The notes beneath the pieces are model-generated. The model ran no database searches and was not told the origin of the DNA. It was given only the letters and a program-made list of their open reading frames with translations. Of a stretch of DNA of 31,274 nucleotides, positions 1-8,257 are shown one piece after another. Every line of letters begins with the position of its first letter. Position 1 is the first letter of the stretch. Made by a program: the position numbers and the translations under genes. The stretch covers positions 1 to 31,274 of the forward strand of contig CAZVKB010000020.1 of assembly GCA_964627505.1 (NCBI GenBank). Direction: 5' to 3'. The stretch is from JACJWR01 sp964627505. Its GTDB lineage: Bacteria; Actinomycetota; Actinomycetes; S36-B12; UBA10799.

Positions 1-1
1 C

Positions 2-1507
2 ACACCACTGGTCGTCGTCTTCTCCAACATTCTGGTGCCGCTGCAGATCGGTGCGCCGGACGTGGCCTTCCCTCGGTTGAACATGCTGGGCTACTACTTG
101 TTCGTGTTCGGCGGCATCATCGTGATGTCCGGCTTCCTCACACCCTCGGGTGCCGCAGACTTCGGCTGGTTCGCTTACGCGCCGCTGTCATTGGAGATCT
201 ACACGCCGTCCCAGGGTGCAGACCTGTGGATCATGGGCTTCACCATCGGTGGCCTGGGCACGATTCTGGCGGCAGTGAACTTCATCACCACGATCGTGGT
301 GATGCGGGCCCCGGGTATGACCATGTTCCGGATGTCGATCTTCACCTGGACGTCGCTGCTCACCAGCGTGCTGGTGCTGGTCGCGTTCCCGGTGCTGGCC
401 GCCATCATGATCGTGCTCGAGACCGACCGCAAACTGGGCACTGTGGTGTTCGCCGCGGAGAACGGTGGGGCCATCCTGTGGCAACACCTGTTCTGGTTCT
501 TTGGTCACCCTGAGGTGTACATCCTGGCCCTGCCGTTCTTTGGGGTAGCCAGCGAAATCATCCCGGTCTTCAGCCGCAAGCCCATCTTCGGATACAAGGG
601 CCTTGTGTTTGCCACGGTGGCGATCGCAGGACTGTCCGTCGCCGTGTGGGCCCACCACATGTACGTCACGGGCGCTGTTCTGCTGCCGTTCTTCGCGCTG
701 ATGACCATGCTGATCGCGGTCCCCACCGGTGTGAAGTTCTTCAACTGGATCGGCACTATGTGGCGGGGATCAGTGTCTTTCGAGACACCTATGCTCTTCA
801 CGCTTGGGTTCTTGGTCACCTTCCTCTTCGGTGGATTGACCGGTGTGATCCTGGCCTCGCCCCCGCTGGACTTCGCTGTTTCAGACAGCTACTTCGTGGT
901 GGCGCACTTCCACTACACCGTGTTTGGCACCGTGGTGTTCATGATGTTCGCCGGCTACTACTTCTGGTGGCCGAAGTGGACTGGTCGAATGCTCGACGAG
1001 CGGTTGGGGAAGGTGCACTTCTGGTTGCTGTTCATCGGCTTCCAGGTCACCTTCCTGGTCCAGCACTGGCTGGGCGCTGAGGGCATGCCGCGACGCTACG
1101 CCGACTACCTGGAGTCCGACGGTTTCGAGACGCTGAACATCATCTCCAGTGTGGGTTCATTGATTCTGGCTGCGTCCACGCTGTTCTTCATGTGGAACGT
1201 GTACCGGACGTGGCGCTTCGCCCCCAAGGTGACCGTTGACGATCCATGGGGTTGGGGTGGTTCCCTGGAGTGGGCCACGAGTTGCCCACCGCCGCGGCAC
1301 AACTTCACCTCGTTGCCGCCGATCCGCTCAGAACGACCGGCGTTCGATCTGCATCACCCGGAGCACGCACAGTTGGATCTTCCGGTGCGCAAAAACGTGC
1401 TCGATGACCTCGTAGGCGGGCCACAGATCTCCACCGGAAAGTCCGCCACTGCGGTGCTGCCGAAGAACGACACCATCGACGGTGAAACGCAAGGGACGGA
1501 GAAGTAG
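2..1507 (+). CDS. ctaD: Cytochrome c oxidase subunit I (aa3 type), 5' end outside window
   Basis: This is the catalytic subunit of the aa3 terminal oxidase, which reduces O2 at the haem a3/CuB site in the membrane. The reading frame is open from base 2, so the start lies upstream; the first visible residues already match the middle of the family. Hallmarks seen are the CuB helix GHPEVYI, the HH pair in AHHMYVTG, the K-channel lysine in PTGVKFFNW, and the haem a/a3 histidines in AHFHYT. The C-terminus after the last helix is a roughly 100-residue soluble tail typical of actinobacterial CtaD. The stop codon is two bases before ctaF, so the two are surely one operon, and ctaC is expected just upstream. 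Nothing suggests damage. Identity is very secure; only the missing N-terminus is uncertain. Confidence 0.97.
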   Translation, partial: TPLVVVFSNILVPLQIGAPDVAFPRLNMLGYYLFVFGGIIVMSGFLTPSGAADFGWFAYAPLSLEIYTPSQGADLWIMGFTIGGLGTILAAVNFITTIVVMRAPGMTMFRMSIFTWTSLLTSVLVLVAFPVLAAIMIVLETDRKLGTVVFAAENGGAILWQHLFWFFGHPEVYILALPFFGVASEIIPVFSRKPIFGYKGLVFATVAIAGLSVAVWAHHMYVTGAVLLPFFALMTMLIAVPTGVKFFNWIGTMWRGSVSFETPMLFTLGFLVTFLFGGLTGVILASPPLDFAVSDSYFVVAHFHYTVFGTVVFMMFAGYYFWWPKWTGRMLDERLGKVHFWLLFIGFQVTFLVQHWLGAEGMPRRYADYLESDGFETLNIISSVGSLILAASTLFFMWNVYRTWRFAPKVTVDDPWGWGGSLEWATSCPPPRHNFTSLPPIRSERPAFDLHHPEHAQLDLPVRKNVLDDLVGGPQISTGKSATAVLPKNDTIDGETQGTEK

Positions 1508-1509
1508 TC

Positions 1510-1929
1510 ATGAAACTCGATGGCAAGATGTTCCTGTGGGGCGCCGCGTTCTACGCCTTCGTAGCGGTGTTGTACGGCTGGTGGACCACCGCCGCGAGCC
1601 CGGAGAAGTCGATTGAGTGGGCGGGCTTCCTAGCCCTGGTCTTTACCGCATGCTTGGCGCTCTTGGTGGGTTTCTACCTCTCTTTCACCGCCAAGCGGTT
1701 GGGCAATCTGCCGGAAGACGACCTGGAAGCCGACATCGAAGACGCTGACCCTGACTACGGCTTCTTCAGCCCGCACTCGTGGTGGCCTCTGGCGGTGGGT
1801 GCCAGCGTCGCGATCGTGGCCTTCGGCTGGGTCTTCACTGCCTGGTTGGTGGCCTTCGGCGTGGCCTCGCTGCTGCTGAGCATCGTCGGCTTCGTCTTCG
1901 AGTACTACCGCGGTGATCACGCCCACTGA
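1510..1929 (+). CDS. ctaF: Cytochrome c oxidase subunit IV (actinobacterial CtaF)
   Basis: A 139-residue membrane protein beginning MKLDGKMFLWGAAFY and starting two bases after the ctaD stop. It is the small accessory subunit of the actinobacterial aa3 oxidase in the bcc-aa3 supercomplex. Four hydrophobic segments are visible, two near the N-terminus and two near the C-terminus, separated by an acidic loop (LPEDDLEADIEDADPDYG) that is characteristic of the family. The length is as expected. It has no catalytic residues of its own; its role is structural. A large hairpin lies 9 bases after the stop and probably ends the ctaCDF transcript. Confidence 0.93.
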   Translation: MKLDGKMFLWGAAFYAFVAVLYGWWTTAASPEKSIEWAGFLALVFTACLALLVGFYLSFTAKRLGNLPEDDLEADIEDADPDYGFFSPHSWWPLAVGASVAIVAFGWVFTAWLVAFGVASLLLSIVGFVFEYYRGDHAH

Positions 1930-1938
1930 CCACATTTG

Positions 1939-1984
1939 ACAGGCGCGCCGGTGATGTCCCTAGGGATGCCACCGGCGCACCTGT
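1939..1984 (+). terminator. Hairpin terminator after ctaF
   Basis: Arms at 1939-1953 and 1970-1984 pair over 15 positions with a single C-A mismatch. The 16-base loop contains a further palindrome, TCCCTAGGGA. No U-run follows, which is common for terminators in high-GC actinobacteria. It lies between the ctaF stop and the L,D-transpeptidase gene, and nothing else in 1930-2183 looks coding. Confidence 0.7.
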
Positions 1985-2183
1985 GTGAGATGCCTCATGT
2001 TTCGTGGTGGATTGCCGCGTGGGGCGGGCAAATCGTGACGCGGCTAACGCGGGGAATATCTACGCAGCAGGTATCCTTGCAACCAACGACCCAGACGCTC
2101 CAGTCCAACTGGACCAGCTTCTGGGTCGGGTGTGTCAGGGGTGTGCAACGCGCGCCCAATCGAATGAACTAGGGAGTAGTGAC

Positions 2184-3392
2184 GTGCGGCTCACAGGTAA
2201 AGGGACAGTGATTGGCGTCCTGGCAGCAGGTTTTTCCGCCGCCGTGGTGCTGTCGGGCTGTGGCCCCACCCTCACGGCCTCCGCGGGCACCGCAGGAGCC
2301 GACAGCGAGGCCACGATCGTTGTGACGCCAGCCGCTGACACCACAAACGTGGACATCGCCAACCCTGTGGTCGTCACTGCTGAGCAGGGCCGCCTCACAA
2401 CCGTCACGGTGACCGGGGATGCCGCAGCTCTGCCCGGATCGTTGAATGCCGATGGCACGGTTTGGACCTCTGACCCCGCCGCACCCATGACTTTCGGAAC
2501 GACCTACCGGGTTGTCGCAGCCGCTGTGGACAGTGAGGGTCGCCCCACTGAGGTGAGTAACGGCTTCACCACTCTGACACCGCAAAACATCTTGGCCCCC
2601 GACGTGCGTTACATGGATGACGGAGCCACGGTTGGCGTGGGTATGCCGCTTGTGGTGAGCTTCAATGAACCAGTCACCAATCGCAAGGCTGTTGAGGAGC
2701 AACTCAAAGTCACCACCAGCGTGCCCGTGCTTGGCGCCTGGTCGTGGAACGACAGCGGGACGCGGGTGAGCTTCCGGCCGAAGGACCCGTGGCCCGCCAA
2801 CATCCAGGTGGTCCTAAACGCTGACCTCTACGGCGTCAAGGCGAACGACACCACCTACGGCGATTCCGACTTCACCTTCACGTTCAACACGGGCAATTCA
2901 CTGATCATGAATGTGGATGCCGCCACGCACACCATGGTGGTCATGCAGAATGATCAACCGATTGCCACCTACCCCATCACCACCGGTAAGCCCGGTTTCG
3001 AGACTCGGGAAGGTGTCAAGGTGATCTCCGGCAAGGAGGGCACCGTGATCATGGATGCCGCCACCACGGGGATTCCCCGGAGTAGTTCCGAGTACTACCG
3101 GCTGGAAGTTGACTATTCCATGCGCTTAACGGACTCCGGAGAGTTCATCCACGCCGCACCATGGTCGGTGGGCTCGCAGGGCAACGCCAACGTGAGTCAC
3201 GGTTGCATTGGGATGTCGGATGCCAATGCGGCCACTCTGTACGGCATGGCCCGTCCAGGCGACATCGTGATCGTGACCAACACGGGCCGGCCGACGACGC
3301 TCGGCAATGGCATCACCGTCTGGAATGAGACCTGGGATCAGTGGCTTGCCGCCTCCACCGTGGGCGCGCAGACCACGGGGCCCATCGCCTGA
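2184..3392 (+). CDS. L,D-transpeptidase lipoprotein (YkuD domain)
   Basis: A 402-residue exported enzyme predicted to make 3-3 cross-links in peptidoglycan, or to attach proteins to it, on the outer face of the membrane. The GTG start at 2184 is chosen because AGGGAG lies seven bases upstream and because it places a lipoprotein signal right at the N-terminus, with lipobox LSGC and Cys26 as the lipidation site. Two Ig-like beta domains follow (about residues 50-240), then the YkuD catalytic domain. His323 and the SHGC motif with His339 and Cys341 form the active site (HAAPWSVG then SHGCIGMS). The arrangement matches mycobacterial LdtMt2-type enzymes. A longer in-frame reading to 2004 exists but lacks a ribosome site. 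It stands alone between the oxidase genes and the EPS island. Confidence 0.93.
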   Translation: MRLTGKGTVIGVLAAGFSAAVVLSGCGPTLTASAGTAGADSEATIVVTPAADTTNVDIANPVVVTAEQGRLTTVTVTGDAAALPGSLNADGTVWTSDPAAPMTFGTTYRVVAAAVDSEGRPTEVSNGFTTLTPQNILAPDVRYMDDGATVGVGMPLVVSFNEPVTNRKAVEEQLKVTTSVPVLGAWSWNDSGTRVSFRPKDPWPANIQVVLNADLYGVKANDTTYGDSDFTFTFNTGNSLIMNVDAATHTMVVMQNDQPIATYPITTGKPGFETREGVKVISGKEGTVIMDAATTGIPRSSSEYYRLEVDYSMRLTDSGEFIHAAPWSVGSQGNANVSHGCIGMSDANAATLYGMARPGDIVIVTNTGRPTTLGNGITVWNETWDQWLAASTVGAQTTGPIA

Positions 3393-3399
3393 CAGGCAG

Positions 3400-3421
3400 C
3401 TAAACAGCAATTCCCGTTTAG
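3400..3421 (+). terminator. Weak hairpin after the L,D-transpeptidase
   Basis: CTAAAC at 3400-3405 pairs with GTTTAG at 3416-3421 around a 10-base loop, starting eight bases after the stop codon. The stem is short and AT-rich and has no U-run, so this is only a candidate. Confidence 0.3.
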
Positions 3422-3508
3422 TGGCCACTTGTCGGCCTAAGTGGTAAGACGCCACCGTCTCTCTGGCTCGAAGGCTGTGGTGCTTCTGCGGCGCGGGTAG
3501 ACATCATC

Positions 3509-3721
3509 GTGCTGGGCCTGGACGATTCCGTTCGAAGCCTTTTGGCTGTCGAAATCCCAGCTGCAGAGGGGTACTCGGCCTTGTACAACCCTGGCGGTCG
3601 AGGCCCGAATCCGGTTCCCGACACTCGATACACCGCCGCCGGACCACCTGACGTCGAACTCATCATCGACGCGATCGATGACCCGATGCGAGTCACCCGG
3701 CAGGAGATCGCGCTCAGATAG
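3509..3721 (+). CDS. Possible small protein or gene remnant, unrecognised
   Basis: A 70-codon reading frame with a GTG start. The same frame is open back to 3422, so it could be the remains of something longer. The product has no signal peptide, membrane segment or motif that I recognise. No ribosome site precedes the GTG, and third-position base use is less GC-biased than in the neighbouring genes. It may be a chance reading frame or a decayed gene. Confidence 0.15.
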   Translation: MLGLDDSVRSLLAVEIPAAEGYSALYNPGGRGPNPVPDTRYTAAGPPDVELIIDAIDDPMRVTRQEIALR

Positions 3722-3744
3722 TCATGGCTCGCCTGCCAGGCCCG

Positions 3745-5043
3745 CTATCGCAACTCATCCGTGCGGAGCTGTTCATGCGCTCCACCTGCGCTGACTGTCC
3801 ACCAACGCGATAGCCGTTGCCACACCATAGTGACCCCCGCCACCAAAGTGATAGGTAACCGCAGCCAACAGTAGACCGCATACGACGGCATTCTCAGAAG
3901 AGACACGACCCCTGCGCGCCATCCGAGCCCGCGGCGCGTGGCCACCCCAAACCAACCCAGCGGCCCGATGAAGAGGACCATTGCGAGCACCACGATCACA
4001 GGCCAGGCGAACGGCAGCGCTGGGGTGCGGAATAGCACGCCAAGAAGGAGTAGCAGCGCTACCGCCAACCCGACAATTCCTTGCAACAACGGCTCGGCTA
4101 ACGAAAACCATGCGTCGAATCGCCGGACGCCGACCAGATTGTGCGAATACAACTGCCGCATCGCCGACAAAGTTCGGATTTCTGCCTGCATATGCTGCGA
4201 CCGACGCCGAAACCAAACACCGAAGCGCGTTTCCGGGGAACGGTCTACGGCAACATGTGGACAGTGTTCGACGCGCCAGCCGTGGCCGAGAAGGCGAATC
4301 ACCAATTCCTTTTCGTGATCGACGTGAGCTGGCCAGGGTGCCGCTTCGGTACGCGCCGAATCCAGCGCCTGCAAACGCAGGAACTGGCCGGTTGCCCGGA
4401 GCTCGGCCGTACCCAGCAGCGATCGGCCCGGTTGCTGGAGTCGCGTCCAGACGTCGGCTTCCACGGCTTGCATACGCGTCAACCAGCTAAGCGTGGGGCA
4501 GATGGTGACACCTGCCTGCACAGCACCCACGAGCGGCTCGTTGAGATGCCGTGCCACCAATGAGGGTGTCCGTGGCGAAAGGCCCTGCACGTCGTCAAGC
4601 AGGACTAGCACGACATTTGTCGGCGACCACCCGGCCATCGGTCCCCCGTCCTGCATGCCTTGAGTCACATATGAGTGGGCGGCGTTGAGGGTGTCGTGTT
4701 GGGCATCTCCGGTGGATGGTTGCGCAGGCACAATCACCGCGTCGACGGAAGTCAACTCGTCTGAACGTTGGTCTTCGGCGGCCACCACCGGCAGGACCAC
4801 CGCATGTTCGACATGCAGCCGAGCCAGGGTGGCGATGGTGTCACCCCATGAGCGCTCGCTGTCAGTCGTGGCCACGAGGAACACCCATAGGTAGTCGGCT
4901 TCATCACAGGGTGGGCGGCGGCGGAGCCCGTGCACATAGCGACGACTCCGGATCACCATCGCCACCGTCCATGCCCAGCCTGTCACGACCGCCGCAAGCG
5001 CAATGAAGAAACACCACCACAGAAGCCAATCCACGACAGCCAA
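3745..5043 (-). CDS. Membrane glycosyltransferase-like protein (GT2 fold, degenerate motifs)
   Basis: About 432 residues. There is one N-terminal membrane helix (residues about 4-28), a cytosolic domain, then at least three C-terminal helices. The central domain follows processive GT2 enzymes: a DD pair in VLLDDVQGL, a VGAVQ strand, a GQFLRLQAL segment and a helix ending LLGHGWRVEHCPH. The usual TED motif is replaced by DHEKEL, and QxxRW by RRRSQHMQ, so normal catalysis is doubtful. The TTG start at 5043 is preferred because GGGG lies seven bases upstream and the gene begins just after the bcsB-like stop at 5048; GTG at 5034 is an alternative. It is last in the transcript after the BcsB-like gene and may act as an inactive partner subunit or a divergent transferase. 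Confidence 0.7.
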   Translation of the reverse strand: MAVVDWLLWWCFFIALAAVVTGWAWTVAMVIRSRRYVHGLRRRPPCDEADYLWVFLVATTDSERSWGDTIATLARLHVEHAVVLPVVAAEDQRSDELTSVDAVIVPAQPSTGDAQHDTLNAAHSYVTQGMQDGGPMAGWSPTNVVLVLLDDVQGLSPRTPSLVARHLNEPLVGAVQAGVTICPTLSWLTRMQAVEADVWTRLQQPGRSLLGTAELRATGQFLRLQALDSARTEAAPWPAHVDHEKELVIRLLGHGWRVEHCPHVAVDRSPETRFGVWFRRRSQHMQAEIRTLSAMRQLYSHNLVGVRRFDAWFSLAEPLLQGIVGLAVALLLLLGVLFRTPALPFAWPVIVVLAMVLFIGPLGWFGVATRRGLGWRAGVVSLLRMPSYAVYCWLRLPITLVAGVTMVWQRLSRWWTVSAGGAHEQLRTDELR

Positions 5044-5047
5044 GTGA

Positions 5048-6943
5048 TCACCCCGGCACTCGCGGGACTGGTTTCCGCGGCCGCTTCCACAACAGGAACG
5101 CACCGATGGCGATGACCACAGCAGCAGCCACACCTGAAGCAATCCACCACACCCGGGAGTTTCCCGGTGGCGGTGGCTGCACAGCTGTGATCGTTTGCAC
5201 CCGCCCATCGGCTGGCATCACCACCACTTGCCCAGTAAGTGATCGGAATCCATCCGGATTGGTGCGAACCGACTCAGCCAGGCTCGTCGCCAATGCATCT
5301 GATTCCCCCTGCACCAACGGGTCGACATCATTGCGGCCCAGCACCAACAGTTGAGCGTTTCCACGATAGAAGGCTTCGAGTACGCCGAAAGGTTGCACCA
5401 CCAGCGCCGAGAAGGTCTGCTGCGTCTGCGCGATGTCAGTCGCAGTCGTGCCGCGCAACGGTGCAGCCAGGTCGTCCAAGGTTGCAGCGTCGGCACCGAC
5501 GAGCACCCCACTGGCCCCCTGGTCGATGAACTGCTGCTGACTCATGGCGTCGAACGTGAACTGCTGACTGCCTGCGCCCTGCAGCGCGGCCACGAGGCTG
5601 CCAGCCTGGACCATCGCGGCAGAGGCACCTACGCTGGTACCAAATCCAACCGGCACGATTGCGGGCAGTGCCTGCGGAAACCGCTCGAACCCCGGTGGCA
5701 GCGAGGTGCCGGGTGAAACTGTGACTGTGCTCGCGACCGTATCCACATCCAGACGGGCTCCGGCAGTCAGTGGGTAACACACCCCTCCGGGTGGGGTGTA
5801 CGTCAGTTTCAGGTCCATCCGGTTGTCACGCGCCAGCAGTTCCGCCGGGATCGTGATGCCCTGCTCGAATGTGGCGGAGCCCTGGATCAGCGAAGATGCC
5901 AACAATTGCCCGTTCCATAGGATGTCGATCCGCCCTTGCGCGCCAAGTGGTGCCGGTGTCACGACTCCCCGCAAAGAGATAGCCATGGCCGAGATTTGCT
6001 GACCGAATGCCGGTTGCCGGATCCACGTGGTCGCCACCCGCGTACCGCTGCCGGCCACGCTGAGCGACTCGACTCCAAGGTCGCGCATGGTGACGACACC
6101 GTCGAGGATCCGAAATTCCGGAGCAGCCGATACGTTGTCAACCGATGCGGACTCGAGCAGGTCGGTGTTTGCATTGGATAGAGCCATAGCGGCTTTCGGC
6201 AATCCCTGCTCGGTACCCGAGATGGTCATGACACCGTCAGCAACTGAGATTGTGTTGTCGGTGCCGTCCGTCTCGGGTTCGGTGATTCTCACAATCCGGT
6301 TCAGGAAGTCCGCGGTCAACTCGGTGTCATTAGCCAGGGTGACCACTTGGGTGGGAGCAGGGTAGGCGAAAGTGAGCGCAGCCACCGCATTCAGAGCCGC
6401 ACTCTGGGCCGCCGCACTGGGAAATGCCGGCGTCACCACTCGGTAGCTGACAATGCCCGGGGACAGGAACTCCGCGATGGTGGCGGGCAGTGTGGCCGGA
6501 TAGTCGAAAGTGAGTTGCCCATCGGCCATGATCGCGCCAGCCAGTTCGTCCAGGTAACAATCCTCCTGCTCATAGAGTTCAACCGAAAGCGTGATCGTGG
6601 CTCGACCACCATCCACATCACCTGGTTGGAGCGGAAAACTCACGGGCCCGCCGGTGACCGCATCAACTGTGGCAGCCCGCCGCCCACCCACTGAGATCGC
6701 CAGTACACCGGCCTGGGTGTAGGTACTGGTGATGGTTCCGGTGAAGGCTGCGGGGGTGGTGAGATCCGGTATGGGCACGGCAGCCTCTGCGCTGCCATAC
6801 CTGCCCTCAATCACCAGAGGGTAGGGCAGGGAGGCCGGAAACTGCCCACCCCCCGGGGGAGGCGCCGCAGCCACCGTACCGGCGCCAACCAACGCGGCCA
6901 GAACACAGACCAGTACGACGATGGCCCTTCGTACTAAGAGCAC
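5048..6943 (-). CDS. BcsB-like periplasmic subunit of an exopolysaccharide synthase
   Basis: A 631-residue exported protein: signal peptide in the first 26 residues (cut near VAAAPPP), a long beta-rich extracytoplasmic region, and one C-terminal membrane helix (about 598-618) followed by a basic tail (KRPRKP). The pattern matches BcsB of bacterial cellulose synthase. In particular there are two repeats of a jelly-roll-like domain, each with a line such as ISVGGRR or ILWNGQLL followed by a strand ending IPAELLARDNRMDL. Cysteines in YEQEDCYL and GGVCYPL could form disulphides. BcsB guides the nascent glycan across the periplasm and contacts the synthase through its C-terminal helix. The GTG start abuts a GGGGAGG, so the true start may differ slightly. 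It is followed by the divergent glycosyltransferase gene and faces the GH26-like gene across a shared promoter region. Confidence 0.78.
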   Translation of the reverse strand: MLLVRRAIVVLVCVLAALVGAGTVAAAPPPGGGQFPASLPYPLVIEGRYGSAEAAVPIPDLTTPAAFTGTITSTYTQAGVLAISVGGRRAATVDAVTGGPVSFPLQPGDVDGGRATITLSVELYEQEDCYLDELAGAIMADGQLTFDYPATLPATIAEFLSPGIVSYRVVTPAFPSAAAQSAALNAVAALTFAYPAPTQVVTLANDTELTADFLNRIVRITEPETDGTDNTISVADGVMTISGTEQGLPKAAMALSNANTDLLESASVDNVSAAPEFRILDGVVTMRDLGVESLSVAGSGTRVATTWIRQPAFGQQISAMAISLRGVVTPAPLGAQGRIDILWNGQLLASSLIQGSATFEQGITIPAELLARDNRMDLKLTYTPPGGVCYPLTAGARLDVDTVASTVTVSPGTSLPPGFERFPQALPAIVPVGFGTSVGASAAMVQAGSLVAALQGAGSQQFTFDAMSQQQFIDQGASGVLVGADAATLDDLAAPLRGTTATDIAQTQQTFSALVVQPFGVLEAFYRGNAQLLVLGRNDVDPLVQGESDALATSLAESVRTNPDGFRSLTGQVVVMPADGRVQTITAVQPPPPGNSRVWWIASGVAAAVVIAIGAFLLWKRPRKPVPRVPG

Positions 6944-7070
6944 CTCCCCACGGTAGCAGCGCGGATGTCTTCGTGCAGGGGAACTCCCTCATCCCAGTCC
7001 CGCAAGTCGCCAGCCTCAAGCACGCAGAAGTATGCGCCGATACCCCAACAAGCCGCAGGAGGTGGACCGC
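6944..7070. promoter_or_regulatory. Divergent promoter region of the BcsB-like and GH26-like genes
   Basis: The 127 bases separate two genes transcribed away from each other, so both promoters should lie here. The only clear element is the strong ribosome site AGGAGGT at 7057-7063, seven bases before the GH26-like ATG. I could not pick out convincing -35/-10 pairs or an operator. Confidence 0.45.
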
Positions 7071-8162
7071 ATGTCACACGCCACACGTCTGATTGCCAAG
7101 AGTCTCGGAGTTGTCGCGGTGGCGGTGTCCCTCCTGTTGAGCGGCGCCCTCACTGCTCCTGCGGCTTCTAGTGTCGCCCCGCCCTCGACTATCTTCGGCA
7201 TGGCAGCAAACGGTGAGTCCGCTTTGCGGGCGGCGGAAAAGAAGCTCGGTGTCAAAGCAGGCGTACAGGGCACATTCTCCGATTTTGCCCATGGCTTTCC
7301 CAAAGTCGAAGCGAAAAACGCAGCAGCTCGTGGTGCTGCGCTCATGATCTCGTGGGAGCCGTGGGATTGGTCCCGAGGATATGTCGCACAGCCTGAGTAC
7401 TCCTTGGATCGGATCGCCAGCGGCGCGCTGGATTCCTACATCCGGCAATTCGCCGTCGATGCCGCGGCCACCAAGATGCCGGTGTTCGTGAGGTTCGCCG
7501 CTGAAATGAACGGTGACTGGAACGTGTGGTCCGCCAACTCCTTCGGCAATACTCCGCAAAGTTACGTAGCTGCCTTCCGACGAGTGGTGGCCGTTTCGGA
7601 TGCCGCCGGGGCTAGCAATATTCGTTGGGTTTTCAATCCAATCGTCTCGTATGAAGGTTCGGTGCCGCTGGCGTCGGTATACCCAGGCGATGACGTAGTG
7701 GACTGGGTGGCCCTCGACGGCTACAACTGGGGTGCCTTGAAGTGGGGATGGCAGGAATTCGAGTGGGTCTTCGCCGCCGGGTTGGCCGAATTGCGCACCG
7801 TTGCCCCCGGCAAGCCGTTGGCCATCGCCGAGATCGGGTGCGTTCCCGACGCCCGCAAGGCTGCGTGGGTCAGCGATGCTCTCAACCGAGCTCGCGCTTC
7901 CGGAGCTGCGATGGTGGTGTGGTTCGAGCACCTCAAGGAGACCGATTGGCGTTTGTCATCAGACCCCAAAGTGGCCGCGGCCGCCCGTTCTGTTGTGACC
8001 TCATCCGGCTGGGTCACAGGCGGCTCCGCAACCGCCACACTCGCCGCGATCAAGGCAGCAGAATCCGCGGCAGGACAGCCCGGAGTTGTGACACCCGCAC
8101 CGACCCCCACACCCGCACCGACCCCCACATCAACGCCGAAACCAACCGGCAAAAAGCGCTGA
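7071..8162 (+). CDS. Secreted GH26-like glycoside hydrolase
   Basis: A 363-residue exported protein. The ATG at 7071 is chosen over 7032 because AGGAGGT sits at ideal spacing before it and a signal peptide (hydrophobic core, then TAPAAS) starts there. The mature part resembles family GH26 (endo-beta-mannanases and related endoglycanases): MISWEPWDW near residue 92, the putative acid/base Glu145 in RFAAEMNGDW, the DWVALDGYNWG segment, and the putative nucleophile Glu254 in IAEIGC. It ends in a Pro/Thr-rich tail (PAPTPTPAPTPT) and a basic KKR, possibly a wall-spanning linker. Next to a BcsB-like gene it probably trims or releases the exported glycan, as BcsZ (GH8) does for cellulose. The substrate is inferred, not shown. 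Confidence 0.8.
   Translation: MSHATRLIAKSLGVVAVAVSLLLSGALTAPAASSVAPPSTIFGMAANGESALRAAEKKLGVKAGVQGTFSDFAHGFPKVEAKNAAARGAALMISWEPWDWSRGYVAQPEYSLDRIASGALDSYIRQFAVDAAATKMPVFVRFAAEMNGDWNVWSANSFGNTPQSYVAAFRRVVAVSDAAGASNIRWVFNPIVSYEGSVPLASVYPGDDVVDWVALDGYNWGALKWGWQEFEWVFAAGLAELRTVAPGKPLAIAEIGCVPDARKAAWVSDALNRARASGAAMVVWFEHLKETDWRLSSDPKVAAAARSVVTSSGWVTGGSATATLAAIKAAESAAGQPGVVTPAPTPTPAPTPTSTPKPTGKKR
8091..8126 (+). repeat. Two perfect 18-base tandem copies in the GH26-like tail
   Basis: The unit ACACCCGCACCGACCCCC occurs twice back to back, with the first three bases of a third copy following. In frame it encodes TPAPTP repeated, so it forms the Pro/Thr linker and could vary in copy number by slippage. 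Confidence 0.85.
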
Positions 8163-8222
8163 CCGGAGTTGCCCGCCGACCATGCGGCTGCCCGAACACC
8201 ACCGACGGGTGTGATTTTCCGA

Positions 8223-8240
8223 ACGCCGTCAAGGCGGCGT
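8223..8240. terminator. Small hairpin between converging genes
   Basis: ACGCCG (8223-8228) and CGGCGT (8235-8240) form a perfect 6-bp stem with a 6-base loop between the GH26-like gene and the end of the GGDEF gene. There is no U-run on either side. It could serve both transcripts, but the evidence is thin. Confidence 0.35.
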
Positions 8241-8257
8241 GGAATGCAGCACTGCTG

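Larger units (their letters stand above)
3393..3744. other. 352-base spacer between the L,D-transpeptidase and the EPS island
   Basis: The stretch lies between two converging genes and holds no recognisable gene family. It contains the weak hairpin at 3400-3421 and one unconvincing small reading frame (3509-3721). I looked for a tRNA cloverleaf and found none. It marks the left edge of the EPS island, but no direct repeats or integrase remnants are visible. Confidence 0.5.

Noticed and set aside
3422..3600. Possible tRNA in the spacer left of the EPS island
   Set aside because: Short inverted repeats are present, but no set of four stems with a T-loop GTTCRA and CCA end could be built.
7074..7931. 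Long open frame antisense to the GH26-like gene
   Set aside because: The sense strand has a signal peptide, catalytic motifs and a strong ribosome site. The antisense product is His/Arg-rich and unrecognisable.
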